In this document: piece by piece, positions 39,540 through 50,785 of the stretch
Layout of the letters: each line of letters begins with the position of its first letter
How positions within the stretch are numbered: position 1 is the stretch's first letter
Source: Lanius collurio
Taxonomy: Eukaryota; Chordata; Aves; Passeriformes; Laniidae
Assembly: GCA_020086605.1 (NCBI GenBank)
Contig: JACBWW010000028.1
Coordinates: forward strand, 6,647,487 to 6,711,486
Length of the DNA: 64,000 nt
Direction of reading: 5' to 3'
Made by a program: the position numbers and the translations under genes
Notes under the pieces: model-generated
What the model was told of the DNA's origin: nothing
Seen by the model: the letters and a program-made list of their open reading frames with translations, nothing else
Databases searched by the model: none

Positions 39540-40434
39540 AGCATGACCCCGGGGAGCCCAGGGACCATGAGGCTCAGCAGGGTCCCTGAGTATCTCTGCT
39601 TATGGCTCAGAACCTTCTGCTTGTTCTACTGGCCCACATGAAGGGGAGTGGGCCCAGCCTGAAGGTGCTGTGGTTCTTGAATGGAGCTCCTGCGCTTGCA
39701 TGGCAGGGAGGGGATGCAGGGAGGTCAGATCCATTCCTGTTAGATTAGGCTGCTCAGGGCCAAGATCAGTTAGTTTTAGCTCAGTTCCCTCCAGCTCACA
39801 CAGAATGCTGAGTGCTGCAGCCTAGTGACCACCCTGGTGGACCCACATGTGTCATACACTGGGGAACTAAAACAGGACATATTTGCCCTCCCTGCATTCC
39901 AAGTGTGGTCTCACAAGTGAAACCCCACAAGTGAAACATTTACCCAGCATCCCCAATCCCACTTTCTCCTTCTGCACTGATGGAACTACTTATGAACCTG
40001 AGCATGAGTTCCACTGCCTACATACAGGTGTTCTTAAGTGATGGCCACTCCCAGACTTTCAAGTGTCTGAGATACCCACTAGCTTTGTGCATAGGTGATG
40101 ACAGTGTTTGGGAATCCTGTGGCTTTCTGAAATGGCAGCTGGAAAACCATGTCACTGACATCCTTGTACGGGCAGCTGGGTCTGTCCATCAGTCCTTGAT
40201 TGTAGAAAGATACTCTAGGAGATGCTCAGAGGCTGGAAGTCAGGAGATACTCTAACAACTTTCTCTGTCTCCTTCAAGGCAATGGTGGTGGCCTCAAAAA
40301 AGTCATCCTGTGACACATACCCGGCCACCCACTCAATTTAACACGTCCTTTTTAATCAGTCTTCTTTATCTGTGCTTTTTGTCAGCCCCTCTACCCGAAA
40401 CAACTCCTCACTGCCCAAACTTCTTTATTTGTCC
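39540..40434 (-). mobile_element. probable ERV internal leader or 5' internal remnant
   Basis: This lies immediately inside the primer-binding site when read right to left. Base composition is richer in GC than the surroundings and no long frame survives. I infer it to be the decayed leader or gag-proximal part of the element whose LTR is at 40456-42246. No retroviral protein motif is certain. The inner limit is a guess based on composition, and part of the segment could be unrelated host DNA. Confidence 0.35.
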
Positions 40435-40452
40435 TCCCTGTCATGAACACCA
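40435..40452 (-). other. retroviral primer-binding site, tRNA-Leu type
   Basis: On the minus strand TGGTGTTCATGACAGGGA begins three bases inside the LTR terminus. It resembles the complement of the 3' end of vertebrate tRNA-Leu(CAG), TGGTGTCAGGAGTGGGA, allowing one insertion and about three substitutions. ERVL elements are named for Leu priming. The position after the LTR CA end supports the call; the divergence leaves room for doubt. Confidence 0.55.
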
Positions 40453-41649
40453 AAATGTCATGATTTAGAGTCCTAGTTTACAGCTATGCCAAATAGCTGT
40501 ATTTAGCATAGGGTATGTGGGGGGGTATGTTGAGTGTTTCTTCATATATTTCTGAGGCATAAAACTGCCAAGAGGAAACTGAGAAGGTAGAGTAATAAAG
40601 GAGGAAAAGACATGCTGTAATTCTGCCAATTCCATTGAATTTAAAAGCAGAGTAGAAATCTAAGATAATAAAGTTCCTAGAACTTGTGTGAAAACTGGCA
40701 GCTGGGTAGAGGATAGAAATACTCCCAGTGCCCCCTCAAAGGGGAAGAGTGGCCATACTCAGCCAGCAGTGCATGAGCAGCACCGGAGCACACTTGTCCC
40801 TCTAGCAATGCGGTCATTTTGTGGTTTGACACAACTAAGCATCAAGCATCTAAAATATCAATTATTTTATAAGGAAAACAAAATAAGAAAGTATTGAGGA
40901 AAACTAGATAGCTGCGAGGCAAAAAACAGGTTCACACTTAAACAGTTGCAGTACCAGGAGAAAAAGTTTGTTACTAACAGAATTAAAAATTAAAAAATAT
41001 AACAAGAAATTAAAACACACACACCCTCCCCCCTGCCTCCTTCTTCTCAGCTCTTTACTCTTCCTTTTTAACTAGCCCAAAAGATAACACAACATAGGAT
41101 TCTAGTCAGTGTTACAGTTCTTAAAAAAAAAGGTCCCTTTCTTATGCTTAAGGAAAAAACGGTTTCTTCTTGCTTCACATGGTTTCTCAAGCTGCCCCCA
41201 AAAACAGACCCGCCCGGAAAGAAACAATCTGCTGTGGTGTAATACATCTCTTCTATGAAAAAATATCAGTTTTTTCACACTGCCACACCTGGGCCATCAC
41301 ATGGGGTTATCAATCTTTTTAAGGATGGGTCATTTTGGCCTGAACACAAAGGCTTTTTCTGCTACAAATCCTTAAAAGCCTCTCACTGCTTCTATATATC
41401 CTGGCATAGGCAACTCTTCACAATCTTCACAGGCCACACGTAAGTCTTCCATCCCCCCGTGTACTTCAAATGGATTAAAGAGACAAACAGTTTGAGATAT
41501 TACAGTTTCTTACCACCGCATGCAAGAAGGATTTTTAAGCTCCGCGCGAGGAATGCGGCACCGTCTCACATGGCTTGCTCTCTCTGACTCTGAAACCTCT
41601 ATGTTGAAGAACGTTCTTATTCAGGCTTTCTGGTGAAGAAATCCTTGCT

Positions 41650-41658
41650 CTTTTTATG
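41650..41658 (-). promoter_or_regulatory. TATA-like box in LTR
   Basis: CATAAAAAG on the minus strand, downstream of the GC-rich repeat array. This is the arrangement expected of U3 enhancer repeats followed by a core promoter. Confidence 0.4.
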
Positions 41659-41811
41659 CTGCTAGCTGCATGGTGGTTCAGCTCGAAGTGTTCTGGCTGC
41701 AGAAAGGAGGCTCCTGCCAGCTCCCGCTGGCTCCATGTGGAGAACAAAGCGGGGGGCAGGGCGGTGGCCCACTGGTCCCAAGAAGCCTCTCTGGAAAGAT
41801 CCCAGCTGCGT

Positions 41812-41971
41812 GCCAGTCCATGGTTGAGTCCGGCTCTCTGGCAGTCTATGGCTGGGTCTGGCTCTCTGGCAGTCCATGGCTGGGTCCAGCTGTCTGGCAG
41901 TCCATGGCTGGGTCCGGCTGTCTGGCAGTCTATGGCTGGGTTTAGCAGTCCATGGCTGGGTTTAGCTGCCT
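41812..41971. repeat. 28-bp tandem repeats in the LTR
   Basis: Four 28-bp units start at 41812, 41840, 41868 and 41896. They are followed by a shortened unit at 41924 and a partial one at 41945. Each carries 'gcagtc[c/t]atggctgggt'. Units differ at a few positions. Because 28 is not a multiple of three, the repeats rotate through all frames, which explains the Pro/Ser/Trp-rich spurious ORFs on both strands. Confidence 0.93.
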
Positions 41972-42246
41972 GGGCTCTGGGATGGCTCCTTCCCCAGCGG
42001 CCCGAGGTCCGTGCTGCGGCATCAGGAAGAGGAGAAGGGGGCCGGGGCTTTGGCCTGACCTGACCCGGCCCAGCCCAATGGGGCCTGGAGTCCGACGGGG
42101 CCCGGAGGCTCCGAGGCCTCCCCACCTCCCTCAGGCGGGCTGGAACAAGAGGAACTCCCGCCTTTCTGTGCGGCTTAAATGAGTAAATTTTGAGACGCGC
42201 CATTGGTCTAAAAATCTGTCTATCAACTCAGATTCAACCCACTACA

Positions 42247-44739
42247 GGTCAGCAGTAGGGTAGAGAAGCAGCACTGACAACGTGGATGGCACTGTGCAGG
42301 ATAAAGCATGCTGCTCTGTAGAAAAATAGGTCTCATCAGTTTTCTTATTCAGGGAAAACTAATTTTTATAAACACAAGTAGTAACCCATCAGTAAGCTCA
42401 TGGAATTAATAATAATGTGGTCCTTGATTATTCTATTTGTCTAGGTGCCTTCACTTCTAGCCCTTCCTTTTCCTGCCAATTTAGACCAATGTTTTTAGGG
42501 GCAGAGCTTGTCATGCTGCAGTATCTTTGCAATTATTAAGAACATTTTCCTCAACAACTGTTCTTAATAATCGTGAAAGTCCCACAGCAGGACTCAAAAT
42601 ATACCTACAGTGCAGTTGACTGATTTGGAGCCCAAAATAACCCAGATGAGTAGGTGAGCTGATCTGCAGCTGTCAAAACTGGCTCAGCACCACAGATGTG
42701 TCGAACAACAAACTGAATAAATAATGTCAAGAGAAACCAATAAGGTATTAACACAGGCACTGACAGCAGGTCTTGGACCTCACAATTAGCTATCTACAAA
42801 TAAAATCTTAGAACTTAAAATGCTTAGAACTACAACAGGCTAAAACGATTTAGAGCTCAGTCAAGTGGTTTAGTATTGATTTGAGTTTTTTGTGGCAGAG
42901 AGGATAGAGCTCATGCCAAGCTCTGGAAAAAACTGGAGACTATAGTTCCCTGTTTGGTGGTAGGGTCTACATGACATTTCTTTTAAGTTTTTTTTTTTCC
43001 TAATGGACTGGCGCCTCAGTCCAGGGTCACCTTGCATCCTCATGGTGTGCTGGGCTGGCAGCTAAAGGAGCTACTGATGAAAGACTCAGCTTTCTACACC
43101 TTCATTGCTATTGAACACTTTGTTGTGAGATTGTAGCTTTAGTTCCTGCTATTTAGCCTATTGGAATAACCCAGAGATCCTTTGCGGAAGGTATGGTAAT
43201 TAGCATGAATGGCTCCCAACAGCCTAATATGGCTGTGTAGAGCTGTACAAAATGCCAAAGCTCATTTTCCAAGTAATCTCTAGACTCTTTTCATCTGGTC
43301 CTTCTAAAACTCAAGCATAATCTCCTCTTGAGCCCAGTGAGACTTAGAGAGAAGGACATTTTTCCATTTCTTTGTGCCTTGACCTGACTTCGGAAAAATC
43401 TTCCCATGGCACACACAATAGAGATATCACACCATGCTTGTTTGCCTTTCTGACAACACTGAAACAGACACTCCTGTATTCCTGATCAATGGTACTGCGC
43501 CTCCAAGCAAGCTGTATTGCGCCGTGAGCTGGTCTCTGCCATAAAAATGCATGCATGATGTATATAGATGCATGTACATACATTCATTTATATTCCCAGC
43601 ACAGCAGATGAAATAATTCTGCACCATGTATATTTTTGTGCTGTTAAGGTGCACTGTTGCTTTGCAAGCAAAACAGTAGATCTTTCATTTGCCGGTGACA
43701 TTGCACAAAGTGCTTATAATTCAGTGTTAGCTTATCAGCCGTCCAATCTCCCACTCCAGGGAATGTGTCAACCATCAAAAGGAGTGGAGGAGGTGTGCTG
43801 AATCTTAATGGCTTCTATTTCATCAGACTCACTTTCTTAAGGGCATTTAATCAATGAGGACAAGTAGTAGGCAGATTTTTAAATAAATGTGTCACTTTAG
43901 GTTAATCCGCAGTACAGTTGAATGTATTTGTTTATGCGATTCCCCGAATATGTTCTTCTGCTGCTCAGCTGAATTGATAATCTGTAAATCAAAACATGTT
44001 ACAAGTAGTTTTAAACTAGCCCTTGAGCAATGACTTCATTTGACCTACTGGTATCTAAACCATTCAGAAGTTTCAGATCCAAGGGTGTTTAATGTCAGTT
44101 TTGTGTTCAGCACAGTTTCAAGTAAGCTTTTGGTTCAGTGAATCCAAATTGGGTTTTGGTCCTTAAAGACCTATAGAAATATTTTTGTGGAGGGCTTTTT
44201 TTTTTAATGTGGCAGGTTTTTCCTGGTTTTTTTTTTCTTTTATTTTTTTCTTTTCCTTTTGTGAAGCAGTCTTTGGGGGAAAAAGATCACAACCATTTGC
44301 AATCTTTAAACATTGCCTCATTATTATGTAGTCAGCAATTAATGTAACTGTACTATAGGATAAAATAGATGACTTTTTAGAAACATATTTACTTTTAAAA
44401 CTGTGAAAACACAAAACCAGATAAAATTGGTCAGATGAGTATGTAGATAAATTCACTTGTGCTCACGCAGGTGATAAGCAGCTACCCATGAGTTCTGATT
44501 TATGATGTTAACTCCCTGCCAATTAAAACACTGAAATCGTTTATCCTTCTCACTTGCATAGGAGAAAAAGATTATCAAAACATTCATGGAGGAAAAAAAG
44601 ATCATGCATTAGCATACATTAATCATGTTTAGTCTATTGTAAAGTGGATCTAAATTATAATTATACCAATATATATCAGTGTTCAGAGAGAGGTAAACTG
44701 GCAAACTAGTGGGAAAAAAAACTAGCCCATCTGTACTTC
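42247..44739. other. noncoding spacer
   Basis: AT-rich unique sequence with a perfect hairpin (listed separately). The 44200-44260 segment is T-rich. The stretch at 43880-44000 looks less decayed than its surroundings. Confidence 0.5.
42532..42571. repeat. perfect 13-bp inverted repeat (hairpin)
   Basis: ATTATTAAGAACA (42532-42544) is followed 14 nt later by its exact complement TGTTCTTAATAAT (42559-42571). The stem is AT-rich and there is no T-run typical of a bacterial terminator, so it has no clear function. Confidence 0.85.
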
Positions 44740-44813
44740 AGAATTCCACTGATGCAAAACATTGGCAAGGATGCTTTGATTTACACTGATATGAACAAGA
44801 TTATAATCAAACA
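44740..44813. repeat. ancient interspersed repeat scrap
   Basis: 'gaattccactgatg...', then 'tgatttacactgatatgaac' and 'agattataatcaaac', follow the order of an old sauropsid repeat containing 'gatttacaccagtgtaa.tgagatcagaatcaggcc'. Decayed and without clear ends. Confidence 0.45.
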
Positions 44814-47800
44814 TAACAACTAGACTGTATGTTATTTGTGGTACTCAACTGTGAGAGCATATAAGGCCTGAATGTGTAGTCAAAATCCCCTTGGAGACCA
44901 ATGCAAAGTTCACCTGCACAATGACCACAGTGCTGTACCGTAATAGTGTAGAAATTATTCTGTGCTTTAGTAGAAAACTTTTACCTACAGCCATTTTTGG
45001 AGGTCTTTTGCAGAAATACCCTGTAGATCGAAGCGTGTGACATTGCAAAGGACATCTGTGATTATGAGAGCCTACTTGTGTTATGTAATATAAATCATCT
45101 GAGCATGGGCATCCAACCAGAATATGACTTTCCAGTTCATGTGAGGAGTAGTTAGATTGGTGAGAGTGCACCATGTGCAGAGCAGTGAAATAAAATAAAA
45201 TGCATCAATGGATCTCATAGACAAAACAGAAATTAGGACTGTGGAGGTGTTACAGGTGCTCTCAGCAATGTTCTTATAATTTTAAGGGTGATTTGCACAT
45301 GACCTTAACCTGCACAAATGCTCTGTTTCCAAATTATGTAGCACTACCTTATAAACATATATATAATAAATACTTTCATATCTGTATTTATGTACTGATC
45401 TGTATCCCAATTTCGCTTTTCTCAATTCAAGTTAAACTAATTCCTGTGCATTCTACTCATAATGTGCAATTTCCTTCCTGAGACTGAAATCTATTTTACT
45501 TTCTTACGTTGCAGGAGGCTTTGAAGACCCAGGTAAAAACACCACATCACTTACAAAAGGATTTTTAATATAGATCTGAATGTCATGTAAATCAAACTAT
45601 TCTGTAAACTGTGCTTCAACTTCCTTAAACAGATCTCCATGTTAGCATCATTATGCCCCATTGTGATGAAAATGGTCTTTCTGTATCCTGTGATAATGAA
45701 AATAGCCACTTTATGCAGTTTCTGTCTGCAATTATCCAGGCTTTTCTCACTCTAGAGGAATCTAAGCTAATTGCTTTGGGACTTCTTCTACATTTCCATA
45801 AATTCTTTGTTAATTTTTCATGAGAAACTGTTATTGCAGTTGGCCTTAAAGTTCCCATTGTATTCAATAATGTAAAGAAGTCATTATGAAAACATAACCA
45901 ATTCACTAGTGCCTCCATCAAAGCTACACTCTTTTATCTACATGTATTCTCAGGTGAGACCAAATGACTCATCCAAACCCTTCAATGGGTCTTTTTTTTT
46001 TTTTTTTGGTATTTTGATACATACTTTTCTTCATCTGAGTTAACTCAAAGCAAATTTAAAAGTGCTTCTATGTGGGGCATTACCTTGTCATTATAGGACA
46101 TGAACTGAGTTTGCTTTATCTCAGGGCAAGCTTCTCAATGCAAAAAGCAGAAAATTTGCATTCATTTTGGTGGCATCATGCCAGTTTACACTCCCTACAG
46201 CGCCAGCCTCAATGAGATCTGTGCTTTAACAAGACCAGCAGTGCAGTCCACTGAGATGCCACTTTAAAAGTCCTTGAATCATATAAAACTTGTTTGGCCC
46301 CCTCAGAGCCCTGCAAAACACTAACAGCAATGAAAGCACCTACACATTTTAAGAGCTTATTGAGTGCAACTGATTTTTACCTTTTAGCTCTTTCTGTTGC
46401 GATAATAAAATACTGCCATTTTTGTAATCAGATATGTCACACTGCCAGCTCTGACGCAGCTAAGGCAATCTGCAGTGCAAGACACACTTTCACAATGATT
46501 TTCTCTTGAACATTGCAACAGAAGAATACATTAACTACTGACAAACAAAAGTACCAGTGTGAAAAAATCTCACAGAAAAATAAGGACAGACCAGTATTTT
46601 CTAGTTAGAGAATACTGCTTAGAGATATGGTTCATAGAAAGCACAGGTTTTGCTGATATCAATAGAAGCCATTATAGATTAGAACTGAATCATTTAATGA
46701 CCTATCTTTCTCCAAGGTCCTCTAAGGTCTGATTGTGGAAAAAGGCAAGGGATTGTAAGCAAACCTAAGAAATCTCTAAGGTTTGACTCAGAAACATGCT
46801 CACAAATCCCATTGCTTATCCTAAGCTTTTCTAAACCTCTTTCGTGTGGTAATGAAGCAGAGGATCATTGCATGATTGGATCCCTTATTCTCTTTCAGGT
46901 AGGTGGTCTAAAATAAAAGAAAACCAATATTGCTTGTGATATTTATCTTATAATTAAATGAAAAAAACCTAAATAAGTAAAATGTTAGCATACTTTTTGC
47001 TTTCTCACCAAAAAAGATAAAGCTGGCTTTAATCTTGTCCCCAGATTAGGTTTTTTCACATTTGTTACTGATTTTCCAGTGCTGGAGACTATCAATTCAA
47101 GACCTGTGCCCTTCCCATAATTCCCAAGAGCTGTGGTGCTTTACTCTCCAAGGAAGTGACTGATGTGAACAGGAATATTCACAGCATATGGCACCACTCA
47201 GGATGCCTGAAGGGGAGGGCATGTTGCACTGGAGGGAGATTTACTCTGTTTCAGCTCTTGTTGTGCGTGCTCCTGAGCAGGCACATTCCCAGCCTCTCTC
47301 CAACGGCAGTTTTACTACTGCTGCTTTTTGAGGATTTGCTGCCACTGATGCTGAGACAAGTGAAAGGACAGTACAGTACAGTAGCTACTAGGCTGAGATT
47401 TTGGCTTATAAAAGAGTCTCAACTTTTGGGGTTTTTGTTACTCTAGTAATAGCAAAAATAATGAGTGGTATTAGGACTCTAAGCCTTCCATGTATACGAT
47501 TTCTAAAGTGCTTAAGCACTTTAGTACTCTACCATCTCTACCTTATCCACAGCACCGGATACATAAGATTTTTCCCCAAGAGGTGCATCCACCCTCTCCA
47601 CACCGGTTTTCTTCCATACAGAATTGGGTTTGCTTTGAAAGAGAGAAATGATTGAAAGGCTTGTCATCACCCAAAATTCTTCACCTGTGGGAAGATTAAT
47701 GGTCTTAACATCTGGTCTGCCTCTCCTTTTCACCATCTTCCCTCCAATGTCTGCTCTACGCAGCAAATCTGACCCCATGCATTGAGGGTGGATTAGGGAG

Positions 47801-50769
47801 GAAAAATGGATTCCCTGGCAGGGGCGGTCTCTCAATTCATAAGGGCTGTGCAGTCATGATTTCCCTGTAGTTGCTGAGTGGACCAGAGGATACAGGATAT
47901 TATTTGGGATGGCTAAACAAGCTGTTAACTGAGAAGGGTGGAACAAAGATTATAGAAGAGAGGCCGGGCATGAAGTGCTGGAAACTAAGGGATACACATA
48001 AGAAAGGAGATATAAACACCCACTAGCGTGAATATGTGTGTACATCTGTCTACTCAAAGGACTGAGGCAGAAGACAAAAGAAAGAAAGCAAAGAGGAGTG
48101 GAAAGGTGCAAATGCAGGAAGCACTTCCAAGATTTTTGCTCAAGAGTACAGCAATGGCCAATGTTTGTTGTACAAGGGGCTGCAGCAATGCATGAAAACA
48201 GACTTTGACCTTCTGGGGAATGTTTGGCTGTGCTTCCCTATGCAGGTCATGCTGCTTTACTTGCACACAGTAATTGCAACAGGCTTTACAAACTGTAGCT
48301 TATTTACTGGCAACAAAAATTTCACTTGGGTAAATTCAGTCCAGCAGACCAGGTTTATTGTACCCTGAATATATTCACAAGTTCATAACAGGTTAGGTAG
48401 TTGCTTCTTTTGTAGCTGGGTTGTCTTGGAGGGGTTTTTTGCATGTCAGTTTCTTTCTAGGTTTGGTATTTTGTTGCTCTGATATTGCCTGAACCAAGAT
48501 AGCAAATGAAATGATTACATGAGCTAGCGAATGTGACTTGGATCCTTTCCCTTTTCTTCGCTTCAGTATCTGCTAAATAAGTGAGAGAAAGACAGCTGCC
48601 TGAAATCTTTGTGGAAAAAAAACTTTAAAACCAACAAACATGTACATCTACCAGGCAATAAAGATTATTTAGGGAATATATATACAAGGAACACATAAAA
48701 TTTTCCCTGAATTGTTAGCTATCTGTGAGACTGATCACCAAAATCAACACCAAAAAAAAAAAAAAAAGAGCCCTTTTATTTTTACAACAATCATTCTTTT
48801 TCTATTAGCTTAATGTATGGAAAATATCCCTTACCATATATATATTTATATAGAGTACCTATTTTCATATAAGGAAGTGTGGAACTATCATATTCCAGCT
48901 AGCTATAATGTGAAGACAACTGCTCATTGAAAGCTATTGGGAAGATAAAGTTCACATGCTTTCAAAAAGAATCCCAAAACAAAGCAAAAAAATACTCTGA
49001 AAACTTTGACTGCTAAAGTCTATTATCCATTATGTTGTTCTTTTCTCTAGTGAAGGATCTCATAGAAATGCTGTTACAACAACAATGAAAAACACATTGC
49101 TTTACATGAAGCTTCACTCGTGAATTCTTTGTGGCTAGTGCATTTCTTTCCCAAACTGAAAGAAATGAAGTGTCATGTGTATCAGCTTGTTCTTCATTGC
49201 TCACATTCCTCTTTACATTGATGAGATTTTTTCAGTACAAGCATTCAAGAATGGTAGTTTACTTAAAGATACTGCATTATGTTAAGTAGACAGTATTGTC
49301 ATTATTTAGCAGCTACGGTAGACTGTGGATGCAGTCCTGTTGATTTTATTAAAAAGAGGCTGTCAGGATCTATAATTCACACATCATTAACTGCTTCATT
49401 AAGACTGCAGCAGCTCTGTGAGCCCTATACTTGTAGCAGTTGCATGACAATACAGGTAAATGTTCACTGGTTGAGACAAGCATCTCCAGTGACTTGTTCA
49501 CTGGATAATTAAAAGCCAGTGCTGTTTTTTAGGAAACATTTTTTTCAAACTACAAGAATAAATGCATAAATGCATAAAACATGTTCACTTAAAATTGATT
49601 TGATTTAAGTTAAAAGCATTACTTTGCAATGAGGTGTGCAATCTCACATCATCAATCAAAAAAAGGCAATAACATACCAAAATGTACAGTCATTTAAGTA
49701 TTTTCATATGGTTTGGGTTTTCTTTACTGGAATACGAAGCAGCCTGTGTGCTGAAACAATGTGAAGCAGAACTCATACAGACATGAGCAATGTGAATCGT
49801 ATTTATTCAAGAATTTAGAATTAATGGAGCATTAATTATGAAGAGAAAAAATTATTTTCCTATTATTTTTACTGAGTCCTTCTACATTTCCACTCTTGCT
49901 TTTCCCTCTTCTCTTTCAATAGACATCTCCTTCCCTCCCTCCCTGATTATTTAGTTAAAGCTACTGTCTCAAAGATAAACGCATAGCATGGATTTTGAAC
50001 TGGATTTTAGAGCCTGATAGACTTGAGTATATTGGGAAACAAGTAAAAAGATTTGCACTTCATGAATTATGTAGAGTTAACTGTGACAGCCTTCTCGGTG
50101 GGATGCATTTGCAGTCCTCTTAGTACCACTGTGGTGTTCCCCTCTCTGCTCCATTACCTTTTTGCCTTCTTCCATCCATAGGAACAACTATTTGTGCACC
50201 CCCCGGATGAAGAAGTGGAAACTGGTCTGGCAATTTGTGCTGCCAGCTTTGGTTCATCCACCTCTCATGCCTTGACCCTCAGAAGAACTCTTTGATACCA
50301 GGACACTGCTTGTATTCTGCAAACACATGTCTGCTGATGGGAAAGGTTTTCTTCTGTTGCCAGCCACCACAAATTTCCAGCCTTCCTCACCTTGGGAGCT
50401 GCAAGCATACCAGGCAGTGAAGATCCTGCCCACCTACCCCAGCAATTGCAGCCTCCTCCCACAACTCTTTGACCTGGAGCACCCTGATCCCTTGAGATAT
50501 CCCAGCAGCTCAGCTCACCGTGGAGCTGCCCTGGCTCAGGGCCACAGGGTGTTGGGGCAGTCACTGGGCTGGAAACAGAGGACCAGGTGCTGCAGCTGCT
50601 CGCCACCACTGATGGTCCAAGCCTGGGTGTCCCGACAAGGCTGTAGCAGCATTTGTGGGGCCCAGCATCCTGTGCTGACACACCCAGCAGCCTGCACACC
50701 TAAACCAGTGCTCTGGCTTCCTACAAGTTCTCCCAAACAGTCAAGAAAACTGAAATCTACTTCCTTTTC
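44814..50769. other. noncoding spacer with homopolymers
   Basis: AT-rich sequence. T16 at 45992-46007 and A16 at 48752-48767 are the main simple repeats. A GC-richer part at 50340-50730 carries overlapping frames on both strands (164 codons plus, 144 minus) with no recognisable family. I see no reliable gene. Confidence 0.5.
47503..47524. repeat. perfect 22-bp palindrome
   Basis: The half-site CTAAAGTGCTT is followed directly by its complement AAGCACTTTAG with no spacer. It could extrude as a cruciform or bind a dimeric protein, but nothing around it indicates a role. Confidence 0.85.
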
Positions 50770-50785
50770 AAAAAAAAAAAAAAAA
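50770..50785. repeat. A16 run at the edge of a GC-richer block
   Basis: The A-run follows a GC-richer segment (about 50340-50730) and might be a retrocopy tail. No AATAAA lies immediately upstream and the segment is unrecognised, so this is weak. Confidence 0.4.

Larger units (their letters stand above)
40456..42246 (-). mobile_element. long ERV LTR (ERVL-like), minus strand
   Basis: Read on the minus strand the block starts TGTAGTGGGTTGA and ends AAATCATGACA, giving TG...CA ends 1791 bp apart. An ATTGG (CCAAT-box complement) lies at 42202-42206, 28-bp tandem repeats at 41812-41971, and a TATA-like 'cataaaaag' at 41650-41658. A primer-binding site follows the inner end. The outer flank shows no matching duplication inside the window, as expected if the partner LTR is lost. 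This LTR is long for its type, so a nested insertion or an LTR plus other sequence should be considered. The opposing frames (222, 135 and 91 codons) arise from its GC-rich half. Confidence 0.6.

Noticed and set aside
41535..42203. 222-codon minus-strand open frame, the longest in the window
   Set aside because: It lies wholly inside the LTR and spans the 28-bp repeat array. Overlapping long frames exist on the other strand because of GC-rich repetitive composition, and no domain is visible.
47401..47835. Opposing 84- and 104-codon frames
   Set aside because: No family recognised and no splice or promoter context. The overlap on both strands suggests chance.
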